Part shown: one piece after another, positions 1 through 8,869 of the stretch
Position numbering within the stretch: position 1 is the stretch's first letter
Layout: every line of letters begins with the position of its first letter
NCBI RefSeq assembly: GCF_013761175.1
Contig: NZ_JACDUR010000005.1
Span: 32,873-96,872, forward strand
Direction of reading: 5' to 3'
From: Nonomuraea soli
GTDB lineage: Bacteria; Actinomycetota; Actinomycetes; Streptosporangiales; Streptosporangiaceae
DNA: 64,000 bases
Translations under genes and position numbers: made by a program
The notes under the pieces: generated by a model
What the model saw: the letters and a program-made list of their open reading frames with translations, nothing else
Told to the model about the DNA's origin: nothing
Databases searched by the model: none

Positions 1-543
1 AGGGCCGACGTGGACCTGATGTTCGCCGAGGCGCGCAGGCGGCTGGGCCGGCTCGACATCCTGGTCAACAACGCGGCCATGAACGACACGGGCGTGGTGA
101 GTGAGTACGGCGAGGAGCTGTACGACCAGATGATGGCGACCAACACCAAGGCGGTGTTCCTGGCGATGCAGTGGGCGGCCAGGACGATGCGCGAGGGCGG
201 CAGGATCGTCAACATCTCGACGCTGAACACCGATCTGCCCGCGCCGGGCACGGCGGTCTACGCCGCGAGCAAGGCGGCCGTCGAGCAGTTCGCCCGCGTG
301 CTGGCGCGCGAGGTCGGGCCGCGGGGCATCACGGTGAACTCGGTGTCGCCCGGCGCGGTCGACACCGAGCTGCTGCACTCGACGAACACCCCCGAGGCGC
401 TGGCGCAGGTGCAGGACTTCACCGCCCTGCGGCGGATCGGGCAGCCCGACGACATCGCGGGCGTGGTCGCCTTCCTGGCGGGCCCGGACGGCCGGTGGAT
501 CACCGGTCAGACCATCCGGGCCACCGGAGGCCTGCTCCTGTAG
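1..543 (+). CDS. SDR family oxidoreductase, 5' end cut by the window
   Basis: NAD(P)-dependent short-chain dehydrogenase/reductase that interconverts an alcohol and a ketone; the substrate cannot be told from sequence. The reading frame is open from base 1, so the N-terminal glycine-rich cofactor loop lies outside the window. Visible are the LVNNAA motif (codons 21-26 of the fragment), the serine strand IVNIS ending at codon 73, the catalytic YAASK at codons 87-91, and the post-catalytic NSVSPGAVDT segment. The C-terminal ITGQTIRATGG is typical of classical SDRs. It converges on the aldehyde dehydrogenase with only 8 bases between stops. An internal GTG at 10 is unlikely to be the start because it would remove the Rossmann half. 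Confidence 0.9.
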   Translation, partial: RADVDLMFAEARRRLGRLDILVNNAAMNDTGVVSEYGEELYDQMMATNTKAVFLAMQWAARTMREGGRIVNISTLNTDLPAPGTAVYAASKAAVEQFARVLAREVGPRGITVNSVSPGAVDTELLHSTNTPEALAQVQDFTALRRIGQPDDIAGVVAFLAGPDGRWITGQTIRATGGLLL

Positions 544-551
544 CGGCGACG

Positions 552-1955
552 CTAGAGCTGGAGCGCCTTGGTCTCGAAGTACTCCTCCAGGCCTTCCTCG
601 CCCAGCTCCCTGCCGATGCCCGACTGCTTGTAGCCGCCGAAGGGCGCCTGCGGGTTGAACGCCCCGCCGTTGATCGACACCTGGCCGGTGCGCAGGCGGC
701 GGGCGACCGCGATCGCGGCCTGCTCCGTCTCGCCCCACACCGCTCCCGCCAGGCCGTACGGCGTGCCGTCGGCGATGGTGACGGCCTGGTCGACGCCGAT
801 GAACGGGATGATCGACAGCACCGGGCCGAAGATCTCCTCCTGCTCGATGACCATGCCGGGCTCGACCCCCGCGAACACGGTGGGCTCGACGTAGAAGCCG
901 CGCTCGTGGACGGTCTCCGTGCCGCCGGTGACCAGGCGGGCGCCCTCCTCCTGGCCACGGTTGATGTAGCGCACGACACGGTCACGCTGGCGGGCCGAGA
1001 CGAGCGGGCCGAGGCGGGTGCCCTCGTCGAAGGGGTCGCCCACGGTGTACTTGCGCGCGGCCTCGACGGCGAGCCGTACGGCCTGGTCGTAGTCGTCGCG
1101 GTGGACGATCATGCGCGACAGGGCCGAGCAGGTCTGCCCGGAGTTGACGAACGCGTTGGCGACGCCCACCTTGACCGCGGCGGCCAGGTCGGCGCCGGGC
1201 AGGACGAGGTTGGCCGACTTGCCGCCGAGCTCGAGCGCGACCTTCTTGACCGACTCGGAGGCCAGCGCGGCGACGCGGCGTCCCGCGAGGGTGGAGCCGG
1301 TGAAGGAGACCATGTCGACGGCCGGGTGGGAGGCGATCGCCTCGCCCACGACCGGGCCCGCGCCGCTGACCAGGTTGAACACGCCGGGCGGCAGGCCGAT
1401 CTCGTGGAAGATCTCGGCCAGGGCGTAGGCGGCCAGCGGGGCCACCTCGCTGGGCTTGAGCACCACGGTGCACCCGGCGGCCAGGGCCGGGGCGACCTTG
1501 CAGACGATCTGGTGGAGCGGGTAGTTCCAGGGCGTGATCGCGCCGACCACGCCGACGGGCTCCTTGAGCACGAGCGAGTTGCCCACGCGCCGCTCACGCG
1601 GGTGCGACTCCGCCAGGTGGGCGTATCCGGCCATGACGGTGGCGGGCAGCAGGGTCTGGACCTTCAGCGCGAAGCCGTACGGCGCGCCCATGTCGGTGGC
1701 GATCACCCGGGCGATGTCGTCGGCCCGCTGCCGCAGCAGGTCGGAGGCGGTGGCCAGCAGCTTTCCGCGTTCTTCCGCGGCCGTGCCCGACCAGGAGCGG
1801 AAGGCGGCACGGGCTGCTGATGCGGCCGCGTCCACGTCTCCTGGGGCGCCTGCGGGCACCCGGTCGATGATCTCCTCGGTCGCGGGATTGACGACGTCTA
1901 TCCCCTCACCCGAGACCGAGGCGGTCCATGTCCCGTTGATGTAGAGCTGCCGCAT
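552..1955 (-). CDS. Aldehyde dehydrogenase family protein
   Basis: NAD(P)-dependent oxidation of an aldehyde to the acid, about 467 aa, which is normal for the family. The cofactor region reads GAITPWNYP followed by a KPSE motif. The general-base glutamate is E242 in ELGGKS and the nucleophile is C276 in GQTCS. The C-terminal PFGGYKQSGIGRE segment is intact. ATG at 1955 is preferred over an in-frame ATG at 1964 because a GGGGG tract lies just upstream of it. Substrate is unknown. The facing SDR would suit a short alcohol/aldehyde oxidation pair, but the two genes are on opposite strands, so this is only a suggestion. Confidence 0.93.
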   Translation of the reverse strand: MRQLYINGTWTASVSGEGIDVVNPATEEIIDRVPAGAPGDVDAAASAARAAFRSWSGTAAEERGKLLATASDLLRQRADDIARVIATDMGAPYGFALKVQTLLPATVMAGYAHLAESHPRERRVGNSLVLKEPVGVVGAITPWNYPLHQIVCKVAPALAAGCTVVLKPSEVAPLAAYALAEIFHEIGLPPGVFNLVSGAGPVVGEAIASHPAVDMVSFTGSTLAGRRVAALASESVKKVALELGGKSANLVLPGADLAAAVKVGVANAFVNSGQTCSALSRMIVHRDDYDQAVRLAVEAARKYTVGDPFDEGTRLGPLVSARQRDRVVRYINRGQEEGARLVTGGTETVHERGFYVEPTVFAGVEPGMVIEQEEIFGPVLSIIPFIGVDQAVTIADGTPYGLAGAVWGETEQAAIAVARRLRTGQVSINGGAFNPQAPFGGYKQSGIGRELGEEGLEEYFETKALQL

Positions 1956-1994
1956 AGCCCCCATCCTGGCGTGCTGCCGGCGAAAAGACGAGCG

Positions 1995-2615
1995 TCAGTC
2001 GAAGGCCGGGTCGGTGGTCCTGCTGCGCTTCAGCTCGTAGAAGAATTCGTAGCCGGTGACGGCCAGGACGCCGTCCCACAGCCTGCCCGCGTCCTCGCCG
2101 CGAGGGATGCGGCTGAGCACTGGGCCGAAGAAGGCGTTGCCCTCCACGGCGACGACGGGGGTGCCCACCTCCTGGCCGACCAGCTCGATGCCGGCGTGGT
2201 GAGACTTGCGCAGCTGCTCGTCGTAGTCGGTGACGTGCGCGGCCTCGGCGAGCGAGGCGTCGAGCCCGGCGGCCTCCAGCGCCTCCACCAGGACGTCGCC
2301 CAGCTTCGAGCGGTCCTTGTTGCGTGCCTCGTTGTGCCAGCGGGTGCCGAAGGCGGTGTAGAAATCGGCCATGGCCTGCTGGCCGAAGCGCTGGTCGACG
2401 GCGGTGGCCACGCGCACCGGCTCGATGGCGCGCCTGATCATGCCGCGGTAGCTCTCGGGCACGTCCTTGTCCTCGTTGAGGACGTTGAGGCTCATGATGT
2501 GCCACTGGATCTCGATGGGGCGCACCTTCTCAACTTCGAGAAGCCATCGTGACGTGATCCATGCGAAGGGACAGAAAGGATCGAACCACAGGTCCACCGG
2601 AGTCTTGACAGTCAT
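1995..2615 (-). CDS. DsbA-family thioredoxin-fold protein (mycothiol-dependent reductase type)
   Basis: A 206-aa cytoplasmic thioredoxin-fold protein of the family that contains the Mycobacterium mycothiol-dependent nitroreductase Rv2466c. It opens with VDLWFDPFCPFAW, placing the redox cysteine at C15 with proline next to it. The second position of the usual CxxC is alanine (A18), so it is a one-cysteine active site, suited to a mixed disulfide with mycothiol. The cis-proline loop is probably the VGTPVV segment. The long frame that continues upstream to 4922 is antisense to pepN and is not part of this gene. ATG at 2615 gives the family's usual N-terminus. It is divergent from pepN. Confidence 0.85.
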   Translation of the reverse strand: MTVKTPVDLWFDPFCPFAWITSRWLLEVEKVRPIEIQWHIMSLNVLNEDKDVPESYRGMIRRAIEPVRVATAVDQRFGQQAMADFYTAFGTRWHNEARNKDRSKLGDVLVEALEAAGLDASLAEAAHVTDYDEQLRKSHHAGIELVGQEVGTPVVAVEGNAFFGPVLSRIPRGEDAGRLWDGVLAVTGYEFFYELKRSRTTDPAFD

Positions 2616-2675
2616 GTCAGGCCATAACCTTTGATGTGAACAGCGATATTCCATGAGCGACAACAGGAGCGGAAC

Positions 2676-5177
2676 TTGGCAGGCAACCTGACCCGGGCGG
2701 AGGCGCGCGAGCGCGCCCGGCAGCTGACGGTCGAGTCGTACGCGGTCGAGCTGGACCTCAGGGTCGGGGAGGAGCGCTTCGACAGCATCACGACGGTCCG
2801 CTTCACCGGGCTGCAGCCTGGCGCGTCGACCTTCATCGACCTTCACGGGGCCACCGTCCACAAGGCCACCCTCAACGGCGAGGAGCTCGACGTCGCGTCC
2901 TACGACGCCGAGAAGGGCCGCCTCCCCCTGCCGGAGATCTCCGAGCGGAACGAGCTGCGCATCGAGGCCGACTGCGCCTACATGCGCACCGGGGAGGGCC
3001 TGCACCGCTTCGTCGACCCGGTCGACAAGAAGGTCTACCTTCACAGCCAGTTCGAGACGGCCGACGCCCACCGCATGTACGCCTGCTTCGACCAGCCCGA
3101 CCTCAAGGCGACGTTCGAGCTGACCGTGCACGCGCCCGACGAGTGGAAGTGCATCTCCAACTCCCCCGCCGTCAAGAACGGCAACACGTGGAGCTTCGAG
3201 AAGACCCCGCGCATGTCGACGTACATCACCGCGCTGTGCGCCGGGCCCTACCACGAGGTGCGCAGCGAGCACGACGGCATCCCGCTGGGCCTCTACTGCC
3301 GCGAGTCGCTGGCGCAGTTCCTCGACGCCGACAACATCCTCGAGGTCACCCGCCAGGGGTTCGACTTCTTCCACAAGGTTTTCGGCGTTCGCTACCCGTT
3401 CGGCAAGTACGACCAGCTCTTCGTGCCGGAGTTCAACGCGGGCGCGATGGAGAACGCCGGCTGCGTGACCTTCCTGGAGGACTACGTCTTCCGCTCCCGC
3501 GTGACCGACGCCGTCGTCGAGCGCCGCGCCGAGACGATCCTGCACGAGATGGCGCACATGTGGTTCGGCGACCTGGTCACCATGCGCTGGTGGGACGACC
3601 TGTGGCTGAACGAGTCGTTCGCCACCTACGCCTCGGTGCTGTGCCAGGCCGAGGCCACCCGCTGGGGCCAGGGCGCGTGGACCACCTTCGCCAACGTGGA
3701 GAAGACCTGGGCCTACCGCCAGGACCAGATGCCCAGCACCCACCCGATCGCCGCCGACATCGTCGACATGCAGGCGGTCGAGGTCAACTTCGACGGCATC
3801 ACCTACGCCAAGGGCGCCAGCGTTCTCAAGCAGCTGGTGGCCTACGTCGGGCTCGACAACTTCCTGGCCGGCGTGCGCGACTACTTCACCGAGCACGCCT
3901 GGGGCAACACCGAGCTCAAGGACCTGCTCGCGGCGCTGGAGCGCACCTCGGGGCGCGACCTGTCGAGCTGGTCGAAGGAGTGGCTGGAGACCTCGTGGGT
4001 CAACACCCTGCGGCCCTCCTTCGAGGTGGCCGACGGGAAGTTCACCAGCTTCGAGGTGATCCAGGAGGCCCCGGCCGACTACCCGACGCTGCGCTCGCAC
4101 CGCATCGCCATCGGCCTCTACAACGGCGGCAAGCGCGTCAAGAGGGTGGAGCTCGACGTCGTGGGCGCCCGCACCCAGGTCGCCGAGCTGATCGGCGCCG
4201 AGCAGCCCGATCTGGTGCTGCTCAACGACGACGACCTGACCTACGCCAAGATCCGTCTCGACGAGCGTTCGCTGAACACCCTGGTCGAGGGCGGCATCAG
4301 CAGCTTCGAGTCGTCGCTGCCCGCCGCGCTGTGCTGGTCGGCCGCGTGGGACATGACCCGCGACGGCGAGCTGCGTGCCCGCGACTACGTGCAGCTGGTC
4401 TGCAAGGGCGTCGGCGCCGTCAAGGACATCACCGTCCTGCAGGCCCTGCTCAACCAGGCCCGCATGGCCACCCAGCAGTACGCCGACCCGGCCTGGGTGG
4501 GCGAGGGCCTGGCCCTGCAGGCCGCGACGCTGCGCTCGCTGCTCGACGGCGCCGAGCCCGGCTCCGACCACCAGCTGGCCTACGTCAACGCGCTGTCGCA
4601 GGTGGCCGTCTCCGACGGGGATCTCGACTTCCTGGCCGCCGTCCTCGACGGCTCGGCCGTGCCGCAGGGCCTGTCGGTCGACGCCGACCTGCGCTGGACG
4701 CTGATCCGCGCGCTGGTCGTGGGCGGGCGCCTGGGCGAGTCCGACATCGCCGCCGAGCTCAAGCGCGACGCCACCGCGTCGGGCGAGCGTTCTGCCACCA
4801 CGTGCCGGGCGAGCATCCCGACGGCCGAGGCGAAGGCGGCCGCCTGGGAGACCATCCTGGAGTCCGACGCCGCCAGCACCACCTTGCGCGCCACGGTCGC
4901 CGGGTTCCAGGAGCCGCACCATGTCGAGCTGCTGGTGCCGTACCGGGAGCGCTACTTCGCCGAGGTCGGGCGCGTCTACAAGGAGTGGACCTTCGACTCC
5001 GCGGCGCGCTTCGCCAACGGCTGCTTCCCGGTCTTCCTGATCGAGCAGGAGACCGTCGACGCCGCCGAGGCGTTCCTGGCCGACGACGAGGTGCCCGCGG
5101 CGCTGCGGCGCATGATCGTCGAAGGTGTCGACGGCGTACGGCGGGCGATCCGCAACCGCGCCACCGACCAGGCGTGA
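2676..5177 (+). CDS. pepN: Aminopeptidase N (M1 family)
   Basis: Zinc metallopeptidase of 833 aa that removes N-terminal residues from peptides, probably in the cytoplasm since no signal peptide is visible. The exopeptidase motif GAMEN is at residues 256-260. The zinc site is HEMAH at 290-294 with the third ligand E313 in WLNESFA. The C-terminal half (about 520-833) is the helical ERAP1-like domain. The TTG start at 2676 is chosen because AGGAGC lies 7 bases upstream and the resulting MAGNLTRAEARERA start suits actinobacterial PepN. It ends just before a strong hairpin shared with the convergent lectin gene. Confidence 0.96.
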   Translation: MAGNLTRAEARERARQLTVESYAVELDLRVGEERFDSITTVRFTGLQPGASTFIDLHGATVHKATLNGEELDVASYDAEKGRLPLPEISERNELRIEADCAYMRTGEGLHRFVDPVDKKVYLHSQFETADAHRMYACFDQPDLKATFELTVHAPDEWKCISNSPAVKNGNTWSFEKTPRMSTYITALCAGPYHEVRSEHDGIPLGLYCRESLAQFLDADNILEVTRQGFDFFHKVFGVRYPFGKYDQLFVPEFNAGAMENAGCVTFLEDYVFRSRVTDAVVERRAETILHEMAHMWFGDLVTMRWWDDLWLNESFATYASVLCQAEATRWGQGAWTTFANVEKTWAYRQDQMPSTHPIAADIVDMQAVEVNFDGITYAKGASVLKQLVAYVGLDNFLAGVRDYFTEHAWGNTELKDLLAALERTSGRDLSSWSKEWLETSWVNTLRPSFEVADGKFTSFEVIQEAPADYPTLRSHRIAIGLYNGGKRVKRVELDVVGARTQVAELIGAEQPDLVLLNDDDLTYAKIRLDERSLNTLVEGGISSFESSLPAALCWSAAWDMTRDGELRARDYVQLVCKGVGAVKDITVLQALLNQARMATQQYADPAWVGEGLALQAATLRSLLDGAEPGSDHQLAYVNALSQVAVSDGDLDFLAAVLDGSAVPQGLSVDADLRWTLIRALVVGGRLGESDIAAELKRDATASGERSATTCRASIPTAEAKAAAWETILESDAASTTLRATVAGFQEPHHVELLVPYRERYFAEVGRVYKEWTFDSAARFANGCFPVFLIEQETVDAAEAFLADDEVPAALRRMIVEGVDGVRRAIRNRATDQA

Positions 5178-5180
5178 TCC

Positions 5181-5210
5181 AGGGGGCCCGGCCGCGAGGG
5201 CGGGCCCCCT
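5181..5210. terminator. Bidirectional hairpin terminator between pepN and the lectin gene
   Basis: A perfect 10-base stem (AGGGGGCCCG at 5181-5190 pairing with 5201-5210) around a 10-base loop, between two convergent stop codons. There is no U-run, as is usual in high-GC actinobacteria. Confidence 0.7.
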
Positions 5211-5775
5211 ACAACCAGGCCTGCTGCCAGGCGTAGCCGCAGGGGGCCAGGCGGGGCGCGATGCCGTTGCCCCACTCGCCCCGCGTGACCTCCAGGCACC
5301 GGCCCGCCGCGAGGTTGCGCAGCGACAACCAGCCGTCCTCGCGCAGCGCGAGCACCCAGCGCTGCGTGGGGGCCGCGGAGCAGGCGTTGATCACCACGGC
5401 GCCGCCGACCGCGTCGAGACACTTGCCCGCGGCCAGGACGTTCTCCAGGGAGATGGTGGAGCCCTGCGCCTGCCGCACCTTCCAGCGCTGGTTCTCCACG
5501 CCGTTGGGATGGTCCATCGCGCCGGGCACGCGGAACGACCACAGGTGCACGCGCGAGCCGTCGCCGGTGCCCCACTCGGCCACGTCGAGCACCCGGTTGC
5601 GGGCGTCGAGGCCGCCGGGCCCCTTGCTGAAGATGCCACCCGCCGCGAGCTCGCCCTGGAGGTAGCCGCTGAGCACGGCGCCCGCTCGGCGCACCGGCTC
5701 GCCCTCGCGCAGGTCGAGCTGCCAGTAGGCGAGCGCGGCCAGCAACACGACGACGCCGGTGACCCTGGGGAGCAT
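5209..5775 (-). CDS. Membrane-anchored or secreted ricin-type beta-trefoil lectin protein
   Basis: A 188-aa protein with an N-terminal hydrophobic segment (about residues 4-19, LPRVTGVVVLLAALAY) acting as signal or anchor. One ricin B-type carbohydrate-binding region follows. Its repeats carry QRW motifs (NQRWKV and TQRWVL) and cysteine pairs around GKCLDAVGG and GRCLEV, the usual beta-trefoil marks. No catalytic domain is attached. ATG at 5775 is preferred to an in-frame GTG at 5829 because it places the hydrophobic segment at the N-terminus. Probable role: cell-surface binding of a polysaccharide; the ligand is unknown. Confidence 0.75.
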   Translation of the reverse strand: MLPRVTGVVVLLAALAYWQLDLREGEPVRRAGAVLSGYLQGELAAGGIFSKGPGGLDARNRVLDVAEWGTGDGSRVHLWSFRVPGAMDHPNGVENQRWKVRQAQGSTISLENVLAAGKCLDAVGGAVVINACSAAPTQRWVLALREDGWLSLRNLAAGRCLEVTRGEWGNGIAPRLAPCGYAWQQAWL

Positions 5776-5849
5776 GGGGCCATCATCGGGCAAAGCACCA
5801 GCACCGCGAAAGTCACACGGAGTTCTCACATGACAGCGGAGCGCAGTGC

Positions 5850-5855
5850 TAGCCT
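5850..5855 (+). promoter_or_regulatory. -10 box TAGCCT of a leaderless promoter
   Basis: TAGCCT ends 6 bases before the GTG of the kinase gene, and there is no Shine-Dalgarno. This spacing would put the transcript's first base at or near the start codon. Confidence 0.55.
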
Positions 5856-5861
5856 CTTCGG

Positions 5862-7139
5862 GTGCTCGGGGACGGGACCTTGCTCAACAACCGGTATCTG
5901 CTGACAGGCCGCATCGGCGGTGGCGGCATGGGCGAGGTCTGGCGGGCCGACGACGCCTTGCTCGGCCGCACGGTGGCGGTGAAGGTCCTCACCCACAATC
6001 CCGCCTCCACCCAGCGCTTCCTCAACGAGGCGCGGGCGATGGCCACGCTCAACCATCCGGGCGTCGTCGACGTCTACGACTACGGCACCGACCGGGTGAG
6101 CTTCCTGGTCATGGAGCTGGTCGACGGCGAGTCGCTCGACCGGCTGCTGGAGCGCGCGAAGCTGACCACCGAGGCGACGATGCGCCTGGTCGTCGAGGTG
6201 GCCGAGGCGCTGGCGGCCGCGCACGAACGCGGCATCGTGCACCGCGACGTCAAACCGGGCAACCTGATGATCCGCGCCGACGGCAGCGTGGTGCTCACCG
6301 ACTTCGGCATCGCCCACTCGGCGTCGGCGGGGCAGCTCACGGCCACCGGCCAGATGCTCTGCTCGGCCGGCTACTGCGCGCCCGAGCAGGCCACCGCCAA
6401 CCGGATCACCCCGGCGGTCGACCTCTACGCGCTGGGCGTCGTCGCCTACGAGTGCCTCACCGGGAGCCTGCCGTACGACGGCGAGACGCCGGTGCAGATC
6501 ATCTTCAAGCACCTCAACGCGCCGGTGCCCGAGTTGCCCGCAGAGATCCCGCCGGGGCCGCGCCGCGTGATCGCCAGGGCCCTGGCCAAGCGGCCGGAGG
6601 AGCGCTGGGCGTCGGCCGAGGAGATGGCCGCCGCCGCCCGCGCCGCGCTCGACGATCCCGGCTGGGTGCCGCCGCGCCCGCAGCGGCGCCGCGCGGTCAC
6701 GGCGATCGCGACCATCGGCGCGGCGTTGCTGGCCTCGGGGGCCATCGCCGCCTCGCTGCACCTGTGGCCGCCGCTGTCGGCGATCCAGCTGCCGATCATG
6801 CCGGGCGGCGCCACGGAACCGGCGGGCGAGGCCGGCAACCCGCCCGCCACCGGGGAGCAGATCCAGCCGGCCAAGCAGCGGCTGACCCCCGGACCCCGGC
6901 GTCCGTCGCCGTCGCCGGGCACCACCGCCGAGCCGAGCGGCACGCCCACGGCGCAGCCCACCACGCCGAACCAGCCGACGCAGCAGCCCACGACACCCGC
7001 CGAGCCGACGCCGACGCCCACCCAGGAGCCTCCGACCGAGGAGCCGACGCCCGAGCCGCCCACGCAGGAGCCCACCGTCGAGCCGAGCCACCAGAGCCTG
7101 CCCGCGGAGACCCCTGAGCCGTCGCAGACCCCGGGATGA
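5862..7139 (+). CDS. Transmembrane serine/threonine protein kinase with Pro/Thr-rich outer tail
   Basis: Hanks-type kinase of 425 aa. Residues 1-265 are the kinase domain: glycine loop GRIGGGGMGEVW, ATP lysine K41, catalytic loop HRDVKPGN starting at H127, DFG at D147, and APEQ. A transmembrane helix follows at about 280-302. The remaining 120 residues are low-complexity Pro/Thr/Glu, likely crossing the cell wall. PASTA repeats are absent, unlike PknB. The GTG start lies 6 bases after a TAGCCT box, so the mRNA is probably leaderless. It is divergent from the lectin gene. Targets are unknown; nothing in the neighbourhood names a substrate. Confidence 0.94.
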   Translation: MLGDGTLLNNRYLLTGRIGGGGMGEVWRADDALLGRTVAVKVLTHNPASTQRFLNEARAMATLNHPGVVDVYDYGTDRVSFLVMELVDGESLDRLLERAKLTTEATMRLVVEVAEALAAAHERGIVHRDVKPGNLMIRADGSVVLTDFGIAHSASAGQLTATGQMLCSAGYCAPEQATANRITPAVDLYALGVVAYECLTGSLPYDGETPVQIIFKHLNAPVPELPAEIPPGPRRVIARALAKRPEERWASAEEMAAAARAALDDPGWVPPRPQRRRAVTAIATIGAALLASGAIAASLHLWPPLSAIQLPIMPGGATEPAGEAGNPPATGEQIQPAKQRLTPGPRRPSPSPGTTAEPSGTPTAQPTTPNQPTQQPTTPAEPTPTPTQEPPTEEPTPEPPTQEPTVEPSHQSLPAETPEPSQTPG

Positions 7140-7198
7140 GGCCCTGGGTCGCCTCCTGCACCGGAGCGAACACGTTCGATGAGATCATCGGCTTCTCT

Positions 7199-7204
7199 TA
7201 GAGT
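7199..7204 (+). promoter_or_regulatory. -10 box TAGAGT of a leaderless promoter
   Basis: TAGAGT lies 6 bases before the GTG at 7211, with no ribosome-binding site in between. Confidence 0.55.
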
Positions 7205-7210
7205 GTTCGC

Positions 7211-8164
7211 GTGAAGACCACGCGCGATCTGCTGATCGCTCTCGCCCGGCGCTACGCCTTCTCCGATCTCGGTGCGCTCGCGCCCACGCCGGAGATCGCC
7301 GACGTGTGCGAGTTCGGGCAGCGCCTGCTGACGCTCGACGCGGAGGACTTCAACGCCGAAGCGCGTGCCGTACCCGCCGACCTGCGCCGTCGCGCGCGGG
7401 CGCGCAGCATGCCGCAGACGCCGCGCGAGCAGCCGCGCGGCGCGCTGGAGTCGCTGCGGCCCGCCTACTCCCTGCTGCTGGAGGTCATCGCGATCAGGTG
7501 GCACCGGCGAGAGCTGAGCCCGATGATCGCCACGGTGCACATCGCCAGCGAATACCTCCCGCTGCTGGCCTTCGAGCCCGACCTCGGCCACGCGGGAGAC
7601 CCCGCGCGCTGGCCGGAAGGGCTGAGCGCGCCCGGCAGCAGGTTCGGGGTGATCGGCGACCGCGAGTGCGACCACACCAAGGCCGAGCAGTCGGCCACCA
7701 ATCGCACGCTGCGGGTGGCAGGCGAGCCCGCCGAGGGCTGGCGCGCCTACTTCGACCGCCAGCACAGCCAGGTCGCCGGGGCCATCGGCGTGTGCGTGGC
7801 CACCTGCCGCAATCCCTGCACGGCGATGGACTGGATCCCCGAGGAGGCCCGCGCGCTGCTCGCCGTACGCTCACGCACCGCGCTGGCCTTCGCCGAGACC
7901 CCTCTCGTACGGCTGCGCCATGCCGCTCCCGTCGGTCACGGGTTCGGCGTGCCCTCGCCCGAGGAGGTGCTCGACGCCTGGGATCGCAGCCGGTCCGCGC
8001 TCGACAAGAACGAGGTCGGCTCGGCTGCCAGGAAGGACGACGGCTTCCCTCTGGCGGGACTGCAGTCGGTCTTCTCCGCGATCGCCGACGCGCCCATCGT
8101 CCCCTCGACGCTGCTGGCCGACCTCAGCGAATACGTGGTGACGCTGCTGGAGCGCGACGCCTAG
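7211..8164 (+). CDS. Protein of unknown function (317 aa)
   Basis: I do not recognise the family. The protein is soluble-looking, with no signal peptide or clear membrane helix. It contains WHRRELS (about residue 97) and a central stretch with RECDHTKAEQ and a cysteine cluster, CVATCRNPC (about residues 197-205). The clustered Cys/His could bind metal, which is inference. Codon use is normal for the window, so it is a real gene. The GTG start follows a TAGAGT box by 6 bases, suggesting a leaderless transcript. Its stop overlaps the stop of the convergent DUF5130 gene. Confidence 0.8.
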   Translation: MKTTRDLLIALARRYAFSDLGALAPTPEIADVCEFGQRLLTLDAEDFNAEARAVPADLRRRARARSMPQTPREQPRGALESLRPAYSLLLEVIAIRWHRRELSPMIATVHIASEYLPLLAFEPDLGHAGDPARWPEGLSAPGSRFGVIGDRECDHTKAEQSATNRTLRVAGEPAEGWRAYFDRQHSQVAGAIGVCVATCRNPCTAMDWIPEEARALLAVRSRTALAFAETPLVRLRHAAPVGHGFGVPSPEEVLDAWDRSRSALDKNEVGSAARKDDGFPLAGLQSVFSAIADAPIVPSTLLADLSEYVVTLLERDA

Positions 8165-8526
8165 CGCCTGGCGACCGCGTGGTCGGCCAGGGCGGTCACG
8201 CCGTACAGCAGGCCGCCGATGAGGTCGCCCGCGCTGAAGGCGGTCGCCATCGACATGCCCACCAGGCGGCACGATCCGTCCGGGAGCCTGCGCCGCGCCG
8301 TCTCGCCGGTGACGATCTCCAGGGCGCGTCCGTGCACGTCGACGAAGACGACGACCGAGTCGGCGGCCTCATCACCGAGCGCGGCGTGCAGCTTCTCGGC
8401 GAAGTGGCGCCTGCTGCCCACGGGAGGGCCCAGGTAGACGCCGAAACGCAGCCTGCTGCGGCGCTCGGCCGTCTCGATCGCCCGGCGCAGGTCGTCGGCC
8501 TGGGCCGTGGTCAGAGTCGTTGGCAT
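8161..8526 (-). CDS. DUF5130 (TPM-domain-like) protein
   Basis: A 121-aa protein matching the actinobacterial DUF5130 pattern. It has an N-terminal helix (TTAQADDLRRAIETAERRS) and then the RFGVYLG strand typical of TPM-like folds. It ends in a hydrophobic helix around DLIGGLLYGVTALADHAV. Function is unknown. TPM domains elsewhere are membrane-associated phosphatase-like or photosystem-repair proteins, but no activity can be assigned here. ATG at 8526 follows the small membrane-protein gene by 7 bases on the same strand, so the two are likely cotranscribed. Confidence 0.75.
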   Translation of the reverse strand: MPTTLTTAQADDLRRAIETAERRSRLRFGVYLGPPVGSRRHFAEKLHAALGDEAADSVVVFVDVHGRALEIVTGETARRRLPDGSCRLVGMSMATAFSAGDLIGGLLYGVTALADHAVARR

Positions 8527-8533
8527 CGTTGTG

Positions 8534-8824
8534 TCACCATCCCGCCGACGCGCCGCCGATGTGCCTGCCCGGCTCGGCGACCTGCGCCACCTCCGGCCAG
8601 TCGGACCGTGGAGGCGGCGCCCAGTGCGCGGGCCGGTCGGCCAGCACCAGGCCCGAGGTGCTGACGCCGTACTCACTGCGCTCGGGGCCGCCCAGCCAGA
8701 CGACTCCCGAGGCCGCCTTCTTGTCGGTGCCGCGTCCCGGGACCAGCACGATCAGGCTGATGAGCAGGAACAACCCCACGGACGTGCCGATGAGGAAACC
8801 GAGGATCTCCAGCGCGCTGTCCAC
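8534..8824 (-). CDS. Small single-pass membrane protein
   Basis: A 96-aa protein with one clear transmembrane helix (about residues 7-28, EILGFLIGTSVGLFLLISLIV) and a cytoplasmic tail rich in Pro/Trp that ends GGASAGW. That tail ending resembles small actinobacterial membrane proteins, including ones annotated as accessory cytochrome oxidase subunits, but I cannot assign it to that group from sequence alone. The GTG start is preceded by TAACGT at a 6-base distance (leaderless type). It is the first gene of an operon with the DUF5130 gene. Confidence 0.7.
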   Translation of the reverse strand: MDSALEILGFLIGTSVGLFLLISLIVLVPGRGTDKKAASGVVWLGGPERSEYGVSTSGLVLADRPAHWAPPPRSDWPEVAQVAEPGRHIGGASAGW

Positions 8825-8830
8825 CTTTTG

Positions 8831-8836
8831 ACGTTA
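8831..8836 (-). promoter_or_regulatory. -10 box TAACGT of a leaderless promoter
   Basis: Read on the minus strand, TAACGT ends 6 bases before the GTG at 8824; there is no Shine-Dalgarno. Confidence 0.5.
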
Positions 8837-8869
8837 ATCCCGGGCGGCGTGCCGTACCAGACCCAGGAT

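Noticed and set aside
171..1820. Long plus-strand frame antisense to the aldehyde dehydrogenase
   Set aside because: It is a shadow of the real gene: Arg/Gly/Ala-rich, no family motif, and the reverse strand has clear catalytic residues.
2616..4922. N-terminal extension of the DsbA-like frame
   Set aside because: It is antisense to pepN, which has full zinc and GAMEN motifs.
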